Assembly: GCA_025200525.1 (NCBI GenBank)
Contig: CM045762.1
Coordinates: 79,823,893-79,887,892 of the forward strand
Direction: 5' to 3'
DNA length: 64,000 bases
Origin: Camellia lanceoleosa
Lineage: Eukaryota; Streptophyta; Magnoliopsida; Ericales; Theaceae
The number at the start of each line of letters is the position of its first letter. Position 1 is the first letter of the stretch. The notes beneath the pieces are model-generated. The model did no database searches. It was not told the origin of the DNA and saw only the letters and a program-made list of their open reading frames with translations. Positions 35,101 through 46,963 of this stretch are shown piece by piece. A program made the translations under genes and the position numbers.

Positions 35101-35902
35101 GCGCTAGATGAAATGTTGGGAATATTATATCTGTGGTCTGTGTGAATCGTGTGCATGTGTAGTGGTATCCCAGTGCATGGAGTGAAGGTGCTACCCGTGG
35201 GTGTGATAAGTGTGTATGAAGCTCTGTCTATGGCAGCGTGTATGAAGCTGTGTGTGTATGGTCTCCCCCTTTCCCCCTCCCCCCCACTTTAATCATACAC
35301 TACCCACTCCCTTTCTTTTTCATTGGACCACCCACTCCCTCTTTTTCTTTAAAACACACAGATCCATCAGCTTTTGAACCACTTCCTCAAATTCTCTCCC
35401 ATCTTCTCACATACTCTCTTTTTTTATATTATTCACCCACGAGACCACTCACATGAACCACCCACTATCTCTTAAAATAATTTATCATTTTTCCCACCCA
35501 AAACCTCATCATAATATATTCTATCTATATTTTAATATATAAACATAGACATATATATAAATTGAATTCAATTTCTTTTCTTTTTCTTTTTTTTGTTTAT
35601 TATTATTTTCTTTTTCTTTTTTTATTTTGTTTTTGTTATTTTCTATTTCTAAAATACACCACCTCAAAATATATACACACACATCAAATTATATAAAAAT
35701 ATATAAAATTATAAAATACTACAAAGTAATAAACTATATGATATAAACTAATTTGGCCAAAATATGTGAGGTTTGGGATTAAAAAGCTTCAATCTGATTT
35801 TTCTGCAGAGAAATTCATGAAATAACATATTCCAATTTTCATCACGGGGTGTTCAAAAGAAAGCGCACAAGTCTTAGGGCCTGTTAAAATGGGGTGTCTA
35901 CA
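32142..35902 (-). repeat. Giant LTR B (3,761 bp), apparently solo or end-fragment
   Basis: On the minus strand it starts TGTAGACACCCC at 35902 and ends GGGCGTTACA at 32142. Its internal order resembles a transcribed LTR: a pyrimidine-rich leader with CACCACCACC and GCCGGCC (34980-34790), possible splice signals, then a 3' tail. The flanks do not match (AAAAT on the left, GCGCC on the right). No primer binding site is evident, so it is probably what remains of a larger insertion. The same tail type recurs at 57541-58024. Confidence 0.65.
32779..32960. repeat. Three CACGGATATTTCGTCCGTG hairpin repeats in LTR B
   Basis: Copies start near 32781, 32832 and 32911. CACGGA and TCCGTG pair around TATTTCG. 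Each is followed by a GTCAAACGGGACCCATGTA-like tail (shortened in the third). Confidence 0.75.
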
Positions 35903-36243
35903 GCGCCGACCATGAAGAACCTGTCTGGGTTGCCGTTGATTTCAACTCGATCTAGGTCTTCCGTGGCCTTTTCATTTGGGAGCCACCCAACATCGTCGAG
36001 GCTCTCCCGATCTGTTACCTCAATAGAGTTCACTTGCAACTCCTTTGGTGTCTTTTGAGCAAGAAGATAACATGCTTGTGCCGATTTCTGAGAGCCACGG
36101 ATTTGCTCAATGCAGCGTTCTGTCGGAAAGCGTAGCAGCTGAGGATAGGTGCTTGGCACGAGCTGCATAACATGCAACCAAGATCGCCCCATGATAAGAT
36201 TGTACGGCGATGGCAGCTTGACGACCAAGAAGACCACATCCAC
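35903..36243 (-). pseudogene. Element D protease-to-RT linker
   Basis: The frame includes YNLIMGRSWLHVMQLVPSTY and EINGNPDRFFMVGA, the segment between protease and RT of Tat-like polyproteins. The protein then runs four residues into LTR B and stops. A frameshift near 36250 separates it from the protease block. Confidence 0.8.
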
Positions 36244-36258
36244 TGTTCGGGGAGCCGC

Positions 36259-37161
36259 TCAAACGGGTAATGTGATTTTTCCCAACGAATACTCTGGATT
36301 GGCGTTGAAGCCAAATAGTGGATAAGGAGCTGGAGAGAGATCCGATTTGGAGAAGCCGAGTTTGGTGAATGTCTTGTAGTACATGACCTTCGATGTGCTC
36401 CCCGGATCAATGAGTACGCACTCAACTGTGAATCGATTTACGCGTAACTCAATTACCAAGGGATCAATGTAGGGCAGTGTCACTCCGGCCAAATCTGAAT
36501 CATCAAAAGTAATCCCCGCAGCTTCATGGGGCCGTTTAGCCGGAGTGAGTTTATTTTGAGGGTCGGGACCCAACTGAATCGTATGCACTACCGATGACAT
36601 TGGCAGGCTATATATCATGTGGATCACGCCGAGCGGAGGTGAATCCTGTCTTAAGGCTATTACTTTGGTTGGGTTGCCTTTTCGGATGCACTGTTGTAGC
36701 CGGCCATCTTGTACCAATTCCTCCAGATGATTCTTCAATGCATAACAACTCTCAGTATCATGGCCATGGTCCTTGTGATACTCACACCGTCTATCCCGTC
36801 TTCTTGTGTCGGGAGGTCCCACCATTTTCGACGGGCATTTGAAGAACGAAAGGTGTTGGATTTTGGACATAGCCGCACTGATCGGCTCTGTCAACTCCGT
36901 ATATTTCTTGTCGGCGCGCCTCGTGTGCCTGTTGTCAACTTGCAGTTGTTCATTTTCTCGGTGGGAGCAGTGGTCGCTTGATCGGCGGGAATCCCATCTC
37001 TTGTCTCGTTTGGCCCGATGTCGTGGTTCAGGGCTCTGAGGTGGTACAGAATTTATTGGCTGAGCAATTTCAGAATGAGCTGTCTTGTTGGTCGTGTTTT
37101 CGGCTTTAACCCGCAAAGCATCATCTTCGACATTGCAGTATTCTTCAACTTTCTTCATCAA
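36259..37161 (-). pseudogene. Element D gag C-terminus and aspartic protease
   Basis: The 300-residue open block has a basic, serine- and arginine-rich linker, then the C-H-H-C finger CEYHKDHGHDTESC near residue 125. The protease-like segment VECVLIDPGSTSKVMYYKTF is near residue 255. The active-site triplet reads DPG instead of D-T/S-G. Confidence 0.85.
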
Positions 37162-38120
37162 TGACTAGACTGTTTTGGGGGGTCTTCTAGTCAAAGAACT
37201 GCGGAGAGCACTGTCAGGATGCAAACCCATTTTGAAGGTGGTGATGGCCATGGAGTCGTTGCAAGCGTCATCAACAAGATTAAAGCACTCCCAATAGCGC
37301 GTCGAATACGCTCTTAGTGTTTCTCCGGGCTGGATCTGCATTGCCCAGAGAGAGTCGGCTTATTTCAGCTGGACCTCGTTGGTGATGAATCTGGCCCTGA
37401 AGGATTTCTGTAACTGATGGAAGTTTTAATCGAAGTCGGCTCCAGTTTATAATACCACCTGACAGCCAATGGTCCCAAACTGTTGGGAAATATTCGGCAC
37501 ATAAGGGCCTCGTCGTTTCCATACAATGTCATGGCTTGCTTGTAGTGACGGATGTGATCGGTGGGGTCAGGTTTTCCATCATAGAGAGTGAACGACAGAG
37601 CTTTGAACTTTTTGGGCAGAACCGCCTTGGCGATCCGTCGTACAAAGGGATCGTGCTGGTCTTCTTCATCTGAACTATTTCTTATGTGCTTATGCCTTAT
37701 ACATGGACTCTCTTCAGAGGAACTGAAAGTTTCAGATCGTCCCTTCTTCTTGGGCTCCGGGGATAATGAGTTGAAGTCGCTATCAGTGTCTTGTTGTTGG
37801 GCTCGACGTCGTCAACCACCTGCTTTCACAGGTCGTTCTGGATCTTGGCGTACAGCTTGTTTGGACTTCGCCACTTCCAAGGCCAAATCCTGACGGAGAC
37901 GTTCATTTTAGCCGATCATGTTCTCCAACCTCTGTTCATTTTTCTTTGCTTGTTCCATGATCGCTTGCATTGCCTCATGCTCTGAAGTTGAGGGTGAGGC
38001 GAAGTTCAAAGCGCGTCTTGCGGGGATAGTCTCCGGTCCAAGCATGTTTGTTGGAGTGAGGTTGTCTCTCTCCATGGTTTCATCAATGACTATCGCAGGG
38101 TCTTCTGTTACGCCCGCCAT
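37162..38120 (-). pseudogene. Element D gag N-terminal and capsid region
   Basis: An opening methionine at 38120 starts 70 residues with a coiled-coil-like end (AMQAIMEQAKKNEQRLENMI). Capsid-like segments follow in shifted frames, for example near 37520 (AEYFPTVWDHW). Several stops and frame changes break the region. Confidence 0.75.
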
Positions 38121-38135
38121 GGATGTTTTTGAGTA

Positions 38136-38153
38136 TTCCCACAGACGGTGCCA
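38136..38153 (-). other. Primer binding site of element D
   Basis: The minus strand reads TGGCACCGTCTGTGGGAA two bases after the LTR end. The same site with GGCGCC is widely used by Tat-like plant elements. Confidence 0.8.
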
Positions 38154-38155
38154 AT

Positions 38156-38566
38156 TGTGGAGAAGTGGTTTGGAAATACTCTTCTGATCCTGGGGGACGT
38201 TAATGATCCTCAGCTAGTCACCTGAAAAAGAATTAACACTCTGGTCGGGGGTACCAAAATTAGCACTCCGACGGGCAAGTCAGTCACTACACTCTGAATT
38301 ACTTGTATTTTAAGTTAAGTATAATAGTTCTCACCTCCCTTTCTCTGACTGATGATCCCGTATTTATAGTGTTCTTTGTGGGCCCTAAGGCCAGGCCCAT
38401 CTTTGATCCTTTATATATGCTTCTACTCGGCCTTTGTTCTATTGGTTGGAATGCCGGTTACTTTATTCGGCTCTTCGACTAACTAGGATAAATGCCGAAT
38501 AGATGTTATGTTTCAGACCGACGGATCCATTCGTCCCTATTGATCCAGTTTAATTCGGCTCCCACA
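38156..38566 (-). repeat. 5' LTR of element D (411 bp)
   Basis: On the minus strand it runs from TGTGGGAGCC to CTTCTCCACA. A TATA-like TATAAATACGGG lies near 38355. The right flank GTAAT belongs to the interrupted caulimovirid pol. Confidence 0.75.
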
Positions 38567-41340
38567 GTAATATAATTTTTTTGTACTTTGTTCCAAACAC
38601 CAGAATGGAAATGAACAAGTTGTTTAGATGACTGGGGAGTGACCTTCTGAAAGAGAATGCCACCATAACCAACATCAGAGACATTAGTTTGAATAATTTT
38701 AAATGAATTTTCAGTAGGAATACCAAGATAAGGCAAAGTCTTGACATATCGTTTGACTTGTTGAACAATAGAAGTATGAGTAGAAGATCATGGAGGAGGA
38801 TTATCCTTCAACCGATCAAAAATGGGTTGGCAGGTTTCCCTAAGGTCTTTGTAAAATTCAACAATATAATTTAGGGAACCTAAAAACCGTTGTAACTAGG
38901 TTTTGTCTAAGATTTCATCTAGAAACTTAGAAGCAAACTCAATAGATCGACTTATGGGGAGAATGGTACTTTGGTAAATGTCATATTCTAAAAATCTAAC
39001 TTTGGTTTGGAATAACTTAATTTTTGGTGTAGAAATGACTAAACCATTGTATTTAATAATGTGAAAGATTGACTGGAGATGTTTCCAATGTTCATCAATT
39101 GATGTGGAAAAAAATTAGGATATCATCTATGTAAACAATAGAAAAATGACTAAAGGGATTAAATATTTCATTCATGATATTTTGGAATTCACTAGGTGCA
39201 TTCTTTAAACCAAAAGGCAATTCATGCCATTCGTAAAGACCAAAGGGTGTAGGAAAAGCATTTTTGTATCTATCATCAGGGTGAATTTGTATTTGTGAAA
39301 ATCCACTTTTAAGATCAAATTTACTAAAAATGATGGATTGACTAAGTTTTTTAATTAAATCTTTTTTTATTAGGGATTGGATATCGAATCCATTCTAAGA
39401 CTTTGTTTAGATGTTTATAATTGATGACTAATCGTGGGACACCACGTTCAAGTTTAGCATTTTGATTAACATAAAAAGTAGGGCAAGACTAAGGTGATTT
39501 ACTTTTACTGATGATATTATTTTTAAGCAATTCATTAATTTCTTTTTTACACATTTCTACTAATTCATTATTCATTTGAATTGGTCGAAATTTAGTAGGA
39601 ATTTGTCGTTCATTAAAAATTTTAATATAAGGAAGTGTGACTACATGTTTTTTCCTATGCCAGAAAACACTAGGAAGAATAGAACAGACAATAGTTTCTA
39701 ACTGGTTTTTGAATTGTTCAATTTTGAAATAAGATTTGGATTTGTTAATTGAGTTTCAATTCGTTTATATTTTACTTCTGCTTGGAGAAATTTAAGTTCT
39801 TTGGTTAGTCAATTAATAGATTGGGGCATAGAACATTCTTTTAATTGGTTTAATTCTTTTATTTCGGGAGGAGATAAGAATTTGAAGATTATTGTTTGAC
39901 CAAAAGCTTGTGTTGTTATACCATAATTAGTAGTAGTAAATGGGTATAATAAGAAAATAAACGGGGTTCCTAAAATGACTTTGTGTGTCATATTTTTAAC
40001 TAAAACAAATGATGTTTTAAAACAAACATTGTTTTGACAAATATGAACTTTGGGTAATTTACATTTACTATGCATTTAGCTTCCATTAGCAGAACTTAGT
40101 TGTTCACTAGCTTTATGATAATATTTTGTAGGAATTAAACCTTCTTGAATACAATTTAAATCGGTGCCAGTGTCAATTAGGGGGATAATTTCAATTTCAA
40201 AATCATTAATAACCAAATTGACTTTCGAATGCCATTTTTGAATATTGATTTTGTTGATAATATTTAAACGATTACTATCTGGATTATCAGTGTCATTAAG
40301 AGTTTTAGTAGATTGATTATCAAAAATGACACGGTTGGGATGACTATTCGAACTAGATTCCTCAGAGGAGGTATCATTATTGTGAAAATCATTAAGGCTT
40401 TTATTAATTTTTAATATTACAATTTCTTCTTCTAATGATTTGTCTTTAATTTTTAATTCTTCAATAGTGGATTTAATTTGATTAATTTTATGTTGTAAAT
40501 CTTGTAAAGTTATGTCCTTTTGTTTATTTTTTCTGAATCGTTCTAAGGTAGTGGTTAAACTAATAATAGGTTTATCTTGATGAGGTTTTTTTTATCCTTA
40601 TTAATTAATAAAGATTATAATTTAGTAGTATATTTTCATTTTAATTCAGGATTATCTAATTTACTAATTAATTCGATTAATGAATCTTCTTCTTGTTGTG
40701 ATTTACAAAAGACATTGACTTGGTTACAGCAAGTATCATTACATCCTAATTCAATCTGATCATTATCAGTATTATCACTGGAAGAATAATAGTTGGAAGT
40801 ATCACTATTACTTGAGGGGTTAGTATCACTAGATGAAGTACTAGTTGGATTAGGAGATTGATTGTTTAATTTGAATATGTTAAAGATTTGGTGTTGATTT
40901 TCTTTAGTAATTTGTAATTGATTAAGTTTATCTTTTCGTTTTTCTTTAAGTTTGCATTTATTAGAATAATGACCATTTTTACGACAATTGTAACAAGTAA
41001 TATCTTGGGTAGATTTTGACTTCTTAGAATTAGAATGTTTAGATTTCTTGCGATATTTCTGCTTAGGTTATCATAATAGTTATCAGGAGATTTAAAAGGT
41101 GAATATTTTTTACGATATTTTTTATATGGTTTTTGGGAAGATTTATTTTTCTTATGTTTTCAACGCGACGGAGCTACCGGAGATAGACCATATTGTTCGC
41201 ATAAGTTACTTAATTCATATTTAGCTTTATGTTTATCCCGAGTAACTTTTTGACTAAGTTTCATATCTATACACATTTTTAATCCTTCTATTTGATTTGT
41301 AGAGATTATATCACTATAGGTTAAATTATCATATTCTGTG
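38567..41340 (-). pseudogene. Endogenous caulimovirid (pararetrovirus) polyprotein remnant
   Basis: On the minus strand the order is a coat-protein-like region with a CCHC nucleic-acid finger (about 40951-40996), aspartic protease with a DTG triplet (about 40170-40180), reverse transcriptase with the YIDD catalytic motif (about 39120-39140), and RNase H (38800-38567). There is no integrase, and this order is that of plant Caulimoviridae. Many stops and frame breaks interrupt it, for instance near 38760, 39115, 39370, 39480 and 40080. The RNase H is cut at 38566 by element D. It is an old, inactive copy integrated in the plant genome. The genus is not assigned. Confidence 0.8.
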
Positions 41341-42165
41341 ATATCGGTAGATTAGATCTAGAGCTAACTGAAGAGTTACTTCGGAATAATTGACTCATTT
41401 TGCTTCTATAAAGTATTTCGAGAGTGTCTAAATTCTTAGAGGACTTGTCATGTCTTCACATACTATGAGTTCACTCATACCCTCTTCGGAAATCCCTATA
41501 TCTGCTGACTGCCTATCCTAAGAACTTACACAAGATTGGGGACGAAAGGTGAGTGGCTACTAACAGAGTGGAAAATGGATGCTAAGTTAGGAAGAATTAA
41601 GAAGACTTGAATGAAATTACAAAGAGTGAAATGAGAAGAATTAAACAGAAATAACTAAACAATAAGCAAACATCTGGCTCGAAATCGTTTATTCACTTAA
41701 CAAACTAAACCGAATTAAGCCAAACTAAGCCATTAATGAACCAAACTTGATAGTAGCTCAATTCATTTGCAACTATAATAGCAATAGTGATGGTAATAGT
41801 ACTAGTAGCTTTAGAGGTAGTAATCTCAACCTGAACCCAAACCCATGAATATTGTGTTTAATACATCGATTTTAAAATCCTTCTGATACACCCATTTAAA
41901 TGGGTTGTGCCTTATGAAATTGAATTTAAACGGGTTGAAGATGATAAGTACCTGTTTAAATGGGTAACACTTTCTGTCATCACCATCTCACAACCATTGC
42001 TGCTGCCACTCACACCCCCACCACCACAACTACCGATGCCACCATCACTCTAGCACCGTTGCTTCCTCCCGCTATCTATTGCGAAAAAAATATTGATAAA
42101 GTATATATGTTGATTGGGTTGATTTTATAGTTAAATGCTAAAATTTAATTTCTTTTGTGAACTAG
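41341..42165. other. Intergenic DNA
   Basis: No gene is recognised. A short duplicated phrase containing ACCCATTTAAATGGGTT occurs near 41890 and 41960. Confidence 0.4.
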
Positions 42166-42320
42166 ATCTTGCTACAAGTATCTTGGATTTTTTCCCATGT
42201 CTTGCTTGGAAACGTGATGAAAATGGGAAGACAGCATTGGATGTACTGGCTACAAAACCATCGTCCTTCGAAAGTGGCTCCTCGTTTTCACAAAGAAACC
42301 TTGGCAGCTATGGCCTCTTA
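42166..42320 (+). pseudogene. Ankyrin-repeat (ACD6/ITN1-like) exon fragment
   Basis: The frame reads LATSILDFFPCLAWKRDENG then KTALDVLATKPSSFESGS. This matches the D-ENG-TALHVLA-KPS-F signature between ankyrin repeats of plant ankyrin-PGG membrane proteins. A potential splice acceptor (GAACTAG) precedes it. Neighbouring exons are missing. Confidence 0.65.
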
Positions 42321-43036
42321 TTCCCTTCCAAATTCTTGCTGTTCTAATTTATATATGTAAGTGTTCACATTATTATCTTATCCATAGTTGCATTCTTTTT
42401 ATTTCTCCTTTTCTTTTTCTTTTTCTTTTTTTGGAAAATCATATATAGTCTCTGCAATTTCCCTCTTGCTTCAATTTCAATTGTTACAATTTTATACTTT
42501 ATTTTCCATTTTGTTTCTAATTGGACGATTCTAATTAGTCCAATCTCCATAAGGTTTGTCATAAATTTTTATTGAAAATGAACTCCTTCTCAAAAAGCCT
42601 ATTGTGCAACGGAAAAATGGGAAAATGAACATAAACGAATTACATTGGTGGTTAATTTGCTCATTATGTCAATTTGATCCATACAATTTTATTTATAACA
42701 AATTTAATCTTTAATTTTGCAATTTTGAATTAATTGGTCCATATTGAAATGGTTGAGTACCTTTTTTTGTTTTATTTTTTATTTATTTATTTTATTTTTT
42801 TACAAAAAATTATCATATACAATTCATGTTTCTCCTCTAGAGGGCATAACAGAATGTGAAATGAATGTCAAATGTAATTATATTTCATTCACATTTCACT
42901 TATCTTTTTTTTTTTTCATTTTTTAAATCCCTACTCAAAGTCATGTTCCAAACATAGCTTTTGGAGTATTTGATAAGACAAAGGGAAGGGAAATAATAGA
43001 AAGAAAATGAAAAAGAATTGATAGGATTTAAATTCC
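42321..43036. other. AT-rich intergenic DNA
   Basis: It contains only poly(T)-rich and simple-sequence tracts. No gene is seen. Confidence 0.4.
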
Positions 43037-43231
43037 AAGTTATGTTTGGTTGAATTGAGAATTCGAGATAGAAAAGAACTTAAGTGAACATAAAAGGCAA
43101 AAAGTGAAATTGCATTTGTCTCTCACTTCCTTTTCTCTTATGTTTTTCATTATAACCAAATAAAAAATAGAATTGTATTTTCTTTTCCTTTTCCATTTCT
43201 CTCAATAAATTTTTCAACTAAACACAACCTC
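43037..43231. mobile_element. Possible small MITE
   Basis: AAGTTATGTTTGGTTGAA on the left matches (inverted) GAGGTTGTGTTTAGTTGAA on the right. The interior is purine/pyrimidine-asymmetric. Ends and duplication are not certain. Confidence 0.5.
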
Positions 43232-43744
43232 AAAGACACAGAAGAAGTTAATAGAGAGAGGTGGGGTAGAGTTACATGGGTAGTGTCTTTGTAGAACGAG
43301 GGGGGAAAAATGGCAGAATACTAGGGGGAGAGAGAGAGAGAGAGATGAGATGAGTTAAAGAGGGTTGTGTTGGTATTTATAATTAGCCAAAACATGTTAA
43401 TTTTCAGTGAAAAAAATTTCAAAGTAATTTTCATTGGATCAATTAAACACAAGTAACAAAATTTAAAGGACACCATTCTTTCAATCAAAATTACATGGAC
43501 TAAATTAATTGGGAGAAAGTTAAAAGAAGAAACCAGAAAAAAAGAAAGTTGATAGTGGCAGTATTTACCACTATTGTAATTGCCTGGAATAAGTGAGAGA
43601 TTAGTTGGCAGTGGACCGTATATAGTAACAGCCAAACTAAACACTAGTAAATCAATGATAGTGTTGGTAATTGTAGTGGTGGTGGTGGGATTGTAGTGGT
43701 GACATCGGTGGTGTAGTGGGGGTGATAGCAGTTACATATCAATA
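43232..43744. other. Intergenic DNA with a GA microsatellite
   Basis: A (GA)n run lies near 43328-43345, with GTGGTGGTGG repeats near 43675. No gene is seen. Confidence 0.4.
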
Positions 43745-44300
43745 TATAACAAAAAAGTCGACAAACTCATTCTGTCTCCAAACATCAAATTTTCGTCACC
43801 AAAGTAATCTGCAACGAAATAATTTTGTCACCACATTTGTCACCTATACGTTGTCGTTGAAAGTATCTGGAGACGAAAAATCGTTTCGTCACCTATTTTT
43901 CATTTTTGGCGACGAAATTTTTCATCTCTAAATGTTGCATTTTCCCTCCTCTATAACATCATTTTCGTCACTAGAATTAGATAATATTTTGTTTTAATTG
44001 ATTTGGCCACGAAATATTTCGTCACCAAATATGAAGATACAGGTTTTAGTAACAAAATTTATCCTCACCAATGATATAGCTTAAGGTGACAAAAAAATTC
44101 GTCACTAAAATGAGCACAAAACAAAATTCTTCAATGACAAAAAAATTGTCTCAAAATATTTCAATTTAGCAACGAAATATTCAACAAATGTGATGAAATT
44201 ATTTGTTTGGAACTATATCATTAGTGACAAAATTATTCGTCATGTTTGAAAACTAATAGCGACAGGTTTTTTTATTTCGTCGCCAATAATAATTAAAATT
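43745..44300. repeat. CGTCACCAAA/GCGACGAAAT subterminal-type repeats
   Basis: About a dozen copies of short motifs like CGTCACCAAA, GCGACGAAATT and GTGACAAAAT occur in both orientations. This density resembles the subterminal region of CACTA or Mutator-like elements. No intact terminal repeat was identified. Confidence 0.5.
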
Positions 44301-44804
44301 TTTAAAAATGAGGGTAATATTTTCAATTTTTTTTTCACTACAAATCCCCTGCGTATTTTAATAACCTATTCAATAAAATATCTATTACAGATCAATACAA
44401 AAGTCTGTTCATTTTCATAAACACCATAGTCGAAATGTCTCATACTATCCACAAAAAAACAATATAAACTGCGGATTACCAAACACGTCTCCTAATATCT
44501 ACAAAAAAAATAAAAATAAAAATAAAAAAATGTCTCCTAATATCCACAAAAATATAATATCAAGTGTGGATACCAAACATGTCCCCTAATACCCACAAAA
44601 ATATAAAATTTACAACACAACCAAAATACATGTAAGGTAGTATTAACAAAAACACAAAATGACCAAGCTTCTGCTCTTCAGATTACCAAACACATCCATA
44701 TCTAATCTCCAATCTGCCAAAAAAAAAAAAGAAAAAGAAAAAGAAAAAGGAAGACAATTATTATCTTATCAATCAAATATACAATTTAACATTTTTCAAG
44801 CTGA
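44301..44804. other. AT-rich intergenic DNA
   Basis: A phrase like CACGTCTCCTAATATCTACAAAA repeats three times between 44480 and 44605. No gene is seen. Confidence 0.4.
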
Positions 44805-46049
44805 AGTGTTGGAAAAGTACATTTTTTGACTTAGTTTTCAAACTGAGAGTCCCTTACTAGTTTCGTAAATTTTCACAACTTACATTGATCCCTCCCGAGG
44901 TGTCCGGGGTGTTCCCTAGGCCTTCTCGTGGCTATTTCATGATTTTGGCCCCCCAATGTCCTATTTTCAAACCTAAGTGTTGGAAAAGTGCATTTTTTAA
45001 ACTGGGAGTCTAGTGCTAGTTCCGTAAGTTTCCATAACTTACATTGGCCCCTGCCAAGGTGTTCAGGGTGTTCCCTGGTCCTTCCCATGGCTCTTACATA
45101 ATTTTGGCCCCCCGATAGTCTATTTTCAAGCCTAAGTGTTGGAAAAATGTATTTTCTGACTTAGTTTTCAAACCGGGAGTCTTGTGCTAGTTCTGTAAGT
45201 TTTCACAAGTTACAATTGTCCCTTCCGAGGTGTTAGGAGTGTTCCCCAGGCCTTCTCGTGGTTATTTCACGATTTTGACCCCCAATGGCCTATTTTGAAG
45301 CTCAAGTGTTGGAAAAATGCATTTTTCGACTTAGTTTTCAAACCGGGAGTCCCGTGCTAGTTCTGTAAGTTTTCAAAACTTACATTGGTCCCTCCCGAGG
45401 TGTTCGGGGTGTTCCCCAGGCCTTCTCGAGGCTGTTTCACGATTTTGACTCCCGATGGCCTATTTTCAAACCTAAGTATGGAAAAAACACATTTTTAAAC
45501 TTAATTTTCAAATTGGGAGTCCCCTGCTAGTTTCGTAAGTTTTCACAACTTATATTGGTCCCTCCTGAGATGTTTGGGGTGTTCCCCAAGCCTTCTCGTG
45601 GCTGTTTCACAAATTTGGCCCCCATGACATATTTTCAAGCCTAAGTGTTAGAAAAGTGTATTTTTCAAGCCAGGAGTCCCGTGCTAGTTTTATAAGTTTT
45701 CACAACTTACATTGGTCACTCTCGAAGTGTTCAGGGTGTTCACCGGGCCTTCTTGTGGCTGTACGATTTTGGCCCCCAATGGCTTATTTTCGAGCCTAAG
45801 TATTAGAAAAGTACATTGTTTGACTTAGTTTTCAAACCGGGATTCCAGTGCTAGTTCCGTAAGTTTCCACAACTTACATTGGTCCCTCTTGAGGTGTTAG
45901 GTGTGTTCCTGGGCCTCCTCATGGCTTTTTTACGATTTTAGCTCCCAATGGCCCATTTTCAAGCCTAAGTATTGGAAAAGTGTATTTTTGGACTTAGTTT
46001 GAAAAAGTGTAGTTTTTTACATAGTTTTCAAATCGGGAGTCCTGTCCTA
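44805..46049. repeat. Satellite-like tandem array, unit about 170 bp, 7.5 copies
   Basis: Units start (AAGTGTTGGAAAA or variant) near 44805, 44975, 45134, 45304, 45474, 45643, 45798 and 45967, giving periods of 155-170 bp. Each holds CAAACCGGGAGTCC, TTTTCACAACTTACATTGGT, CCTCCCGAGGTGTTC, GGGGTGTTCCC and GATTTTGGCCCCC. Copies differ by point changes and small deletions. The open frames crossing it are not genes. Confidence 0.9.
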
Positions 46050-46189
46050 TATCCATGCATATATTATTATGACTTCTGAAGATGTATTAGATATTTAATT
46101 GGTTATGTTTCTTTTTCTCTTTTCTTGATGTTGCATTTCCATTTAACATATATAAGTTTTCAATAATGCTACAATAAATAAAACAATAT

Positions 46190-46335
46190 ACATGGGTTTT
46201 CAGTAGGTTCACCCGCAACCTCTACTAACAACCCATACAACAAATATAACATATCCGGGTTTTCAGTAGGTTCATTCTCAACCTCTTAAGACCATTATGG
46301 GTTTTCAGTAGGCTCACCCTTAACCTCATCCATGT
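46190..46335. repeat. Triplicated GGGTTTTCAGTAGGTTCACC motif
   Basis: Copies begin near 46194, 46257 and 46308, each followed by a CNCAACCTC box. The period is 51-63 bp. Confidence 0.75.
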
Positions 46336-46963
46336 GTGTGATTGTGTACATACGTGTATATATATATCAATGCGTAGAAAATACCTACTCGTCAATTCCT
46401 GTCTAAGGCCTTTGAGAAGAGTCACCTGATTACAAGATCCACAAAACCTGAGGCCAAAACATTCAAATAAGTCTTGTTGTGGAATATATGATTTTCTAAT
46501 TTAATTAGTATTATGTTGTTGTTGTTGTTATTTATTTATTTATTTATCATTACCATTGAATAAACCATTCATATCTTTGACATATAATAAATGTATTTAA
46601 AAAATATTTTTGATATGTTCCAAGCATATCGTGTCATGTACATATTAAAAATTGTCTTGACAGCATGTCACATGTTCGTGTATCTGCTAATTCTAACTCA
46701 TGAAAGGCACAAGGTGGTTTATTATATGAGGTAAAGGATGCTACTTCTTTTGTTCAATTTGCTAACTCGATAAAAAGCATAAATGTGATGTATTAGGTGA
46801 AATCAAGTTCATTATGCACTAAGTGATCATCATAGATGTAAATATCAATAATAAGTTAGGTGCTAAACCATGATACTTTGGTTGGAGATTACAATTGAAT
46901 CCCTAAAAGCTTTAATTGCTGACATCAATAGAACAGATGTCAGCAGCAAAAAATAAGTTTCAA
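46336..46963. other. Intergenic DNA left of the CACTA element
   Basis: No gene is recognised. The last three bases CAA are the CACTA target duplication. Confidence 0.4.

Larger units (their letters stand above)
35903..38566 (-). mobile_element. Element D: 5' half of a Ty3/gypsy retrotransposon
   Basis: Read on the minus strand it has a complete 5' LTR (38156-38566), a primer binding site, gag and protease. Sequence then stops abruptly at 35903 against LTR B. RT, RNase H, integrase and the 3' LTR are missing. Gag resembles the Tat-type Ty3/gypsy group. Confidence 0.85.

Noticed and set aside
44873..45088. Reverse-strand open frame in the 170-bp array
   Set aside because: It is repeat sequence only. 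The frame is not kept in other copies of the unit.
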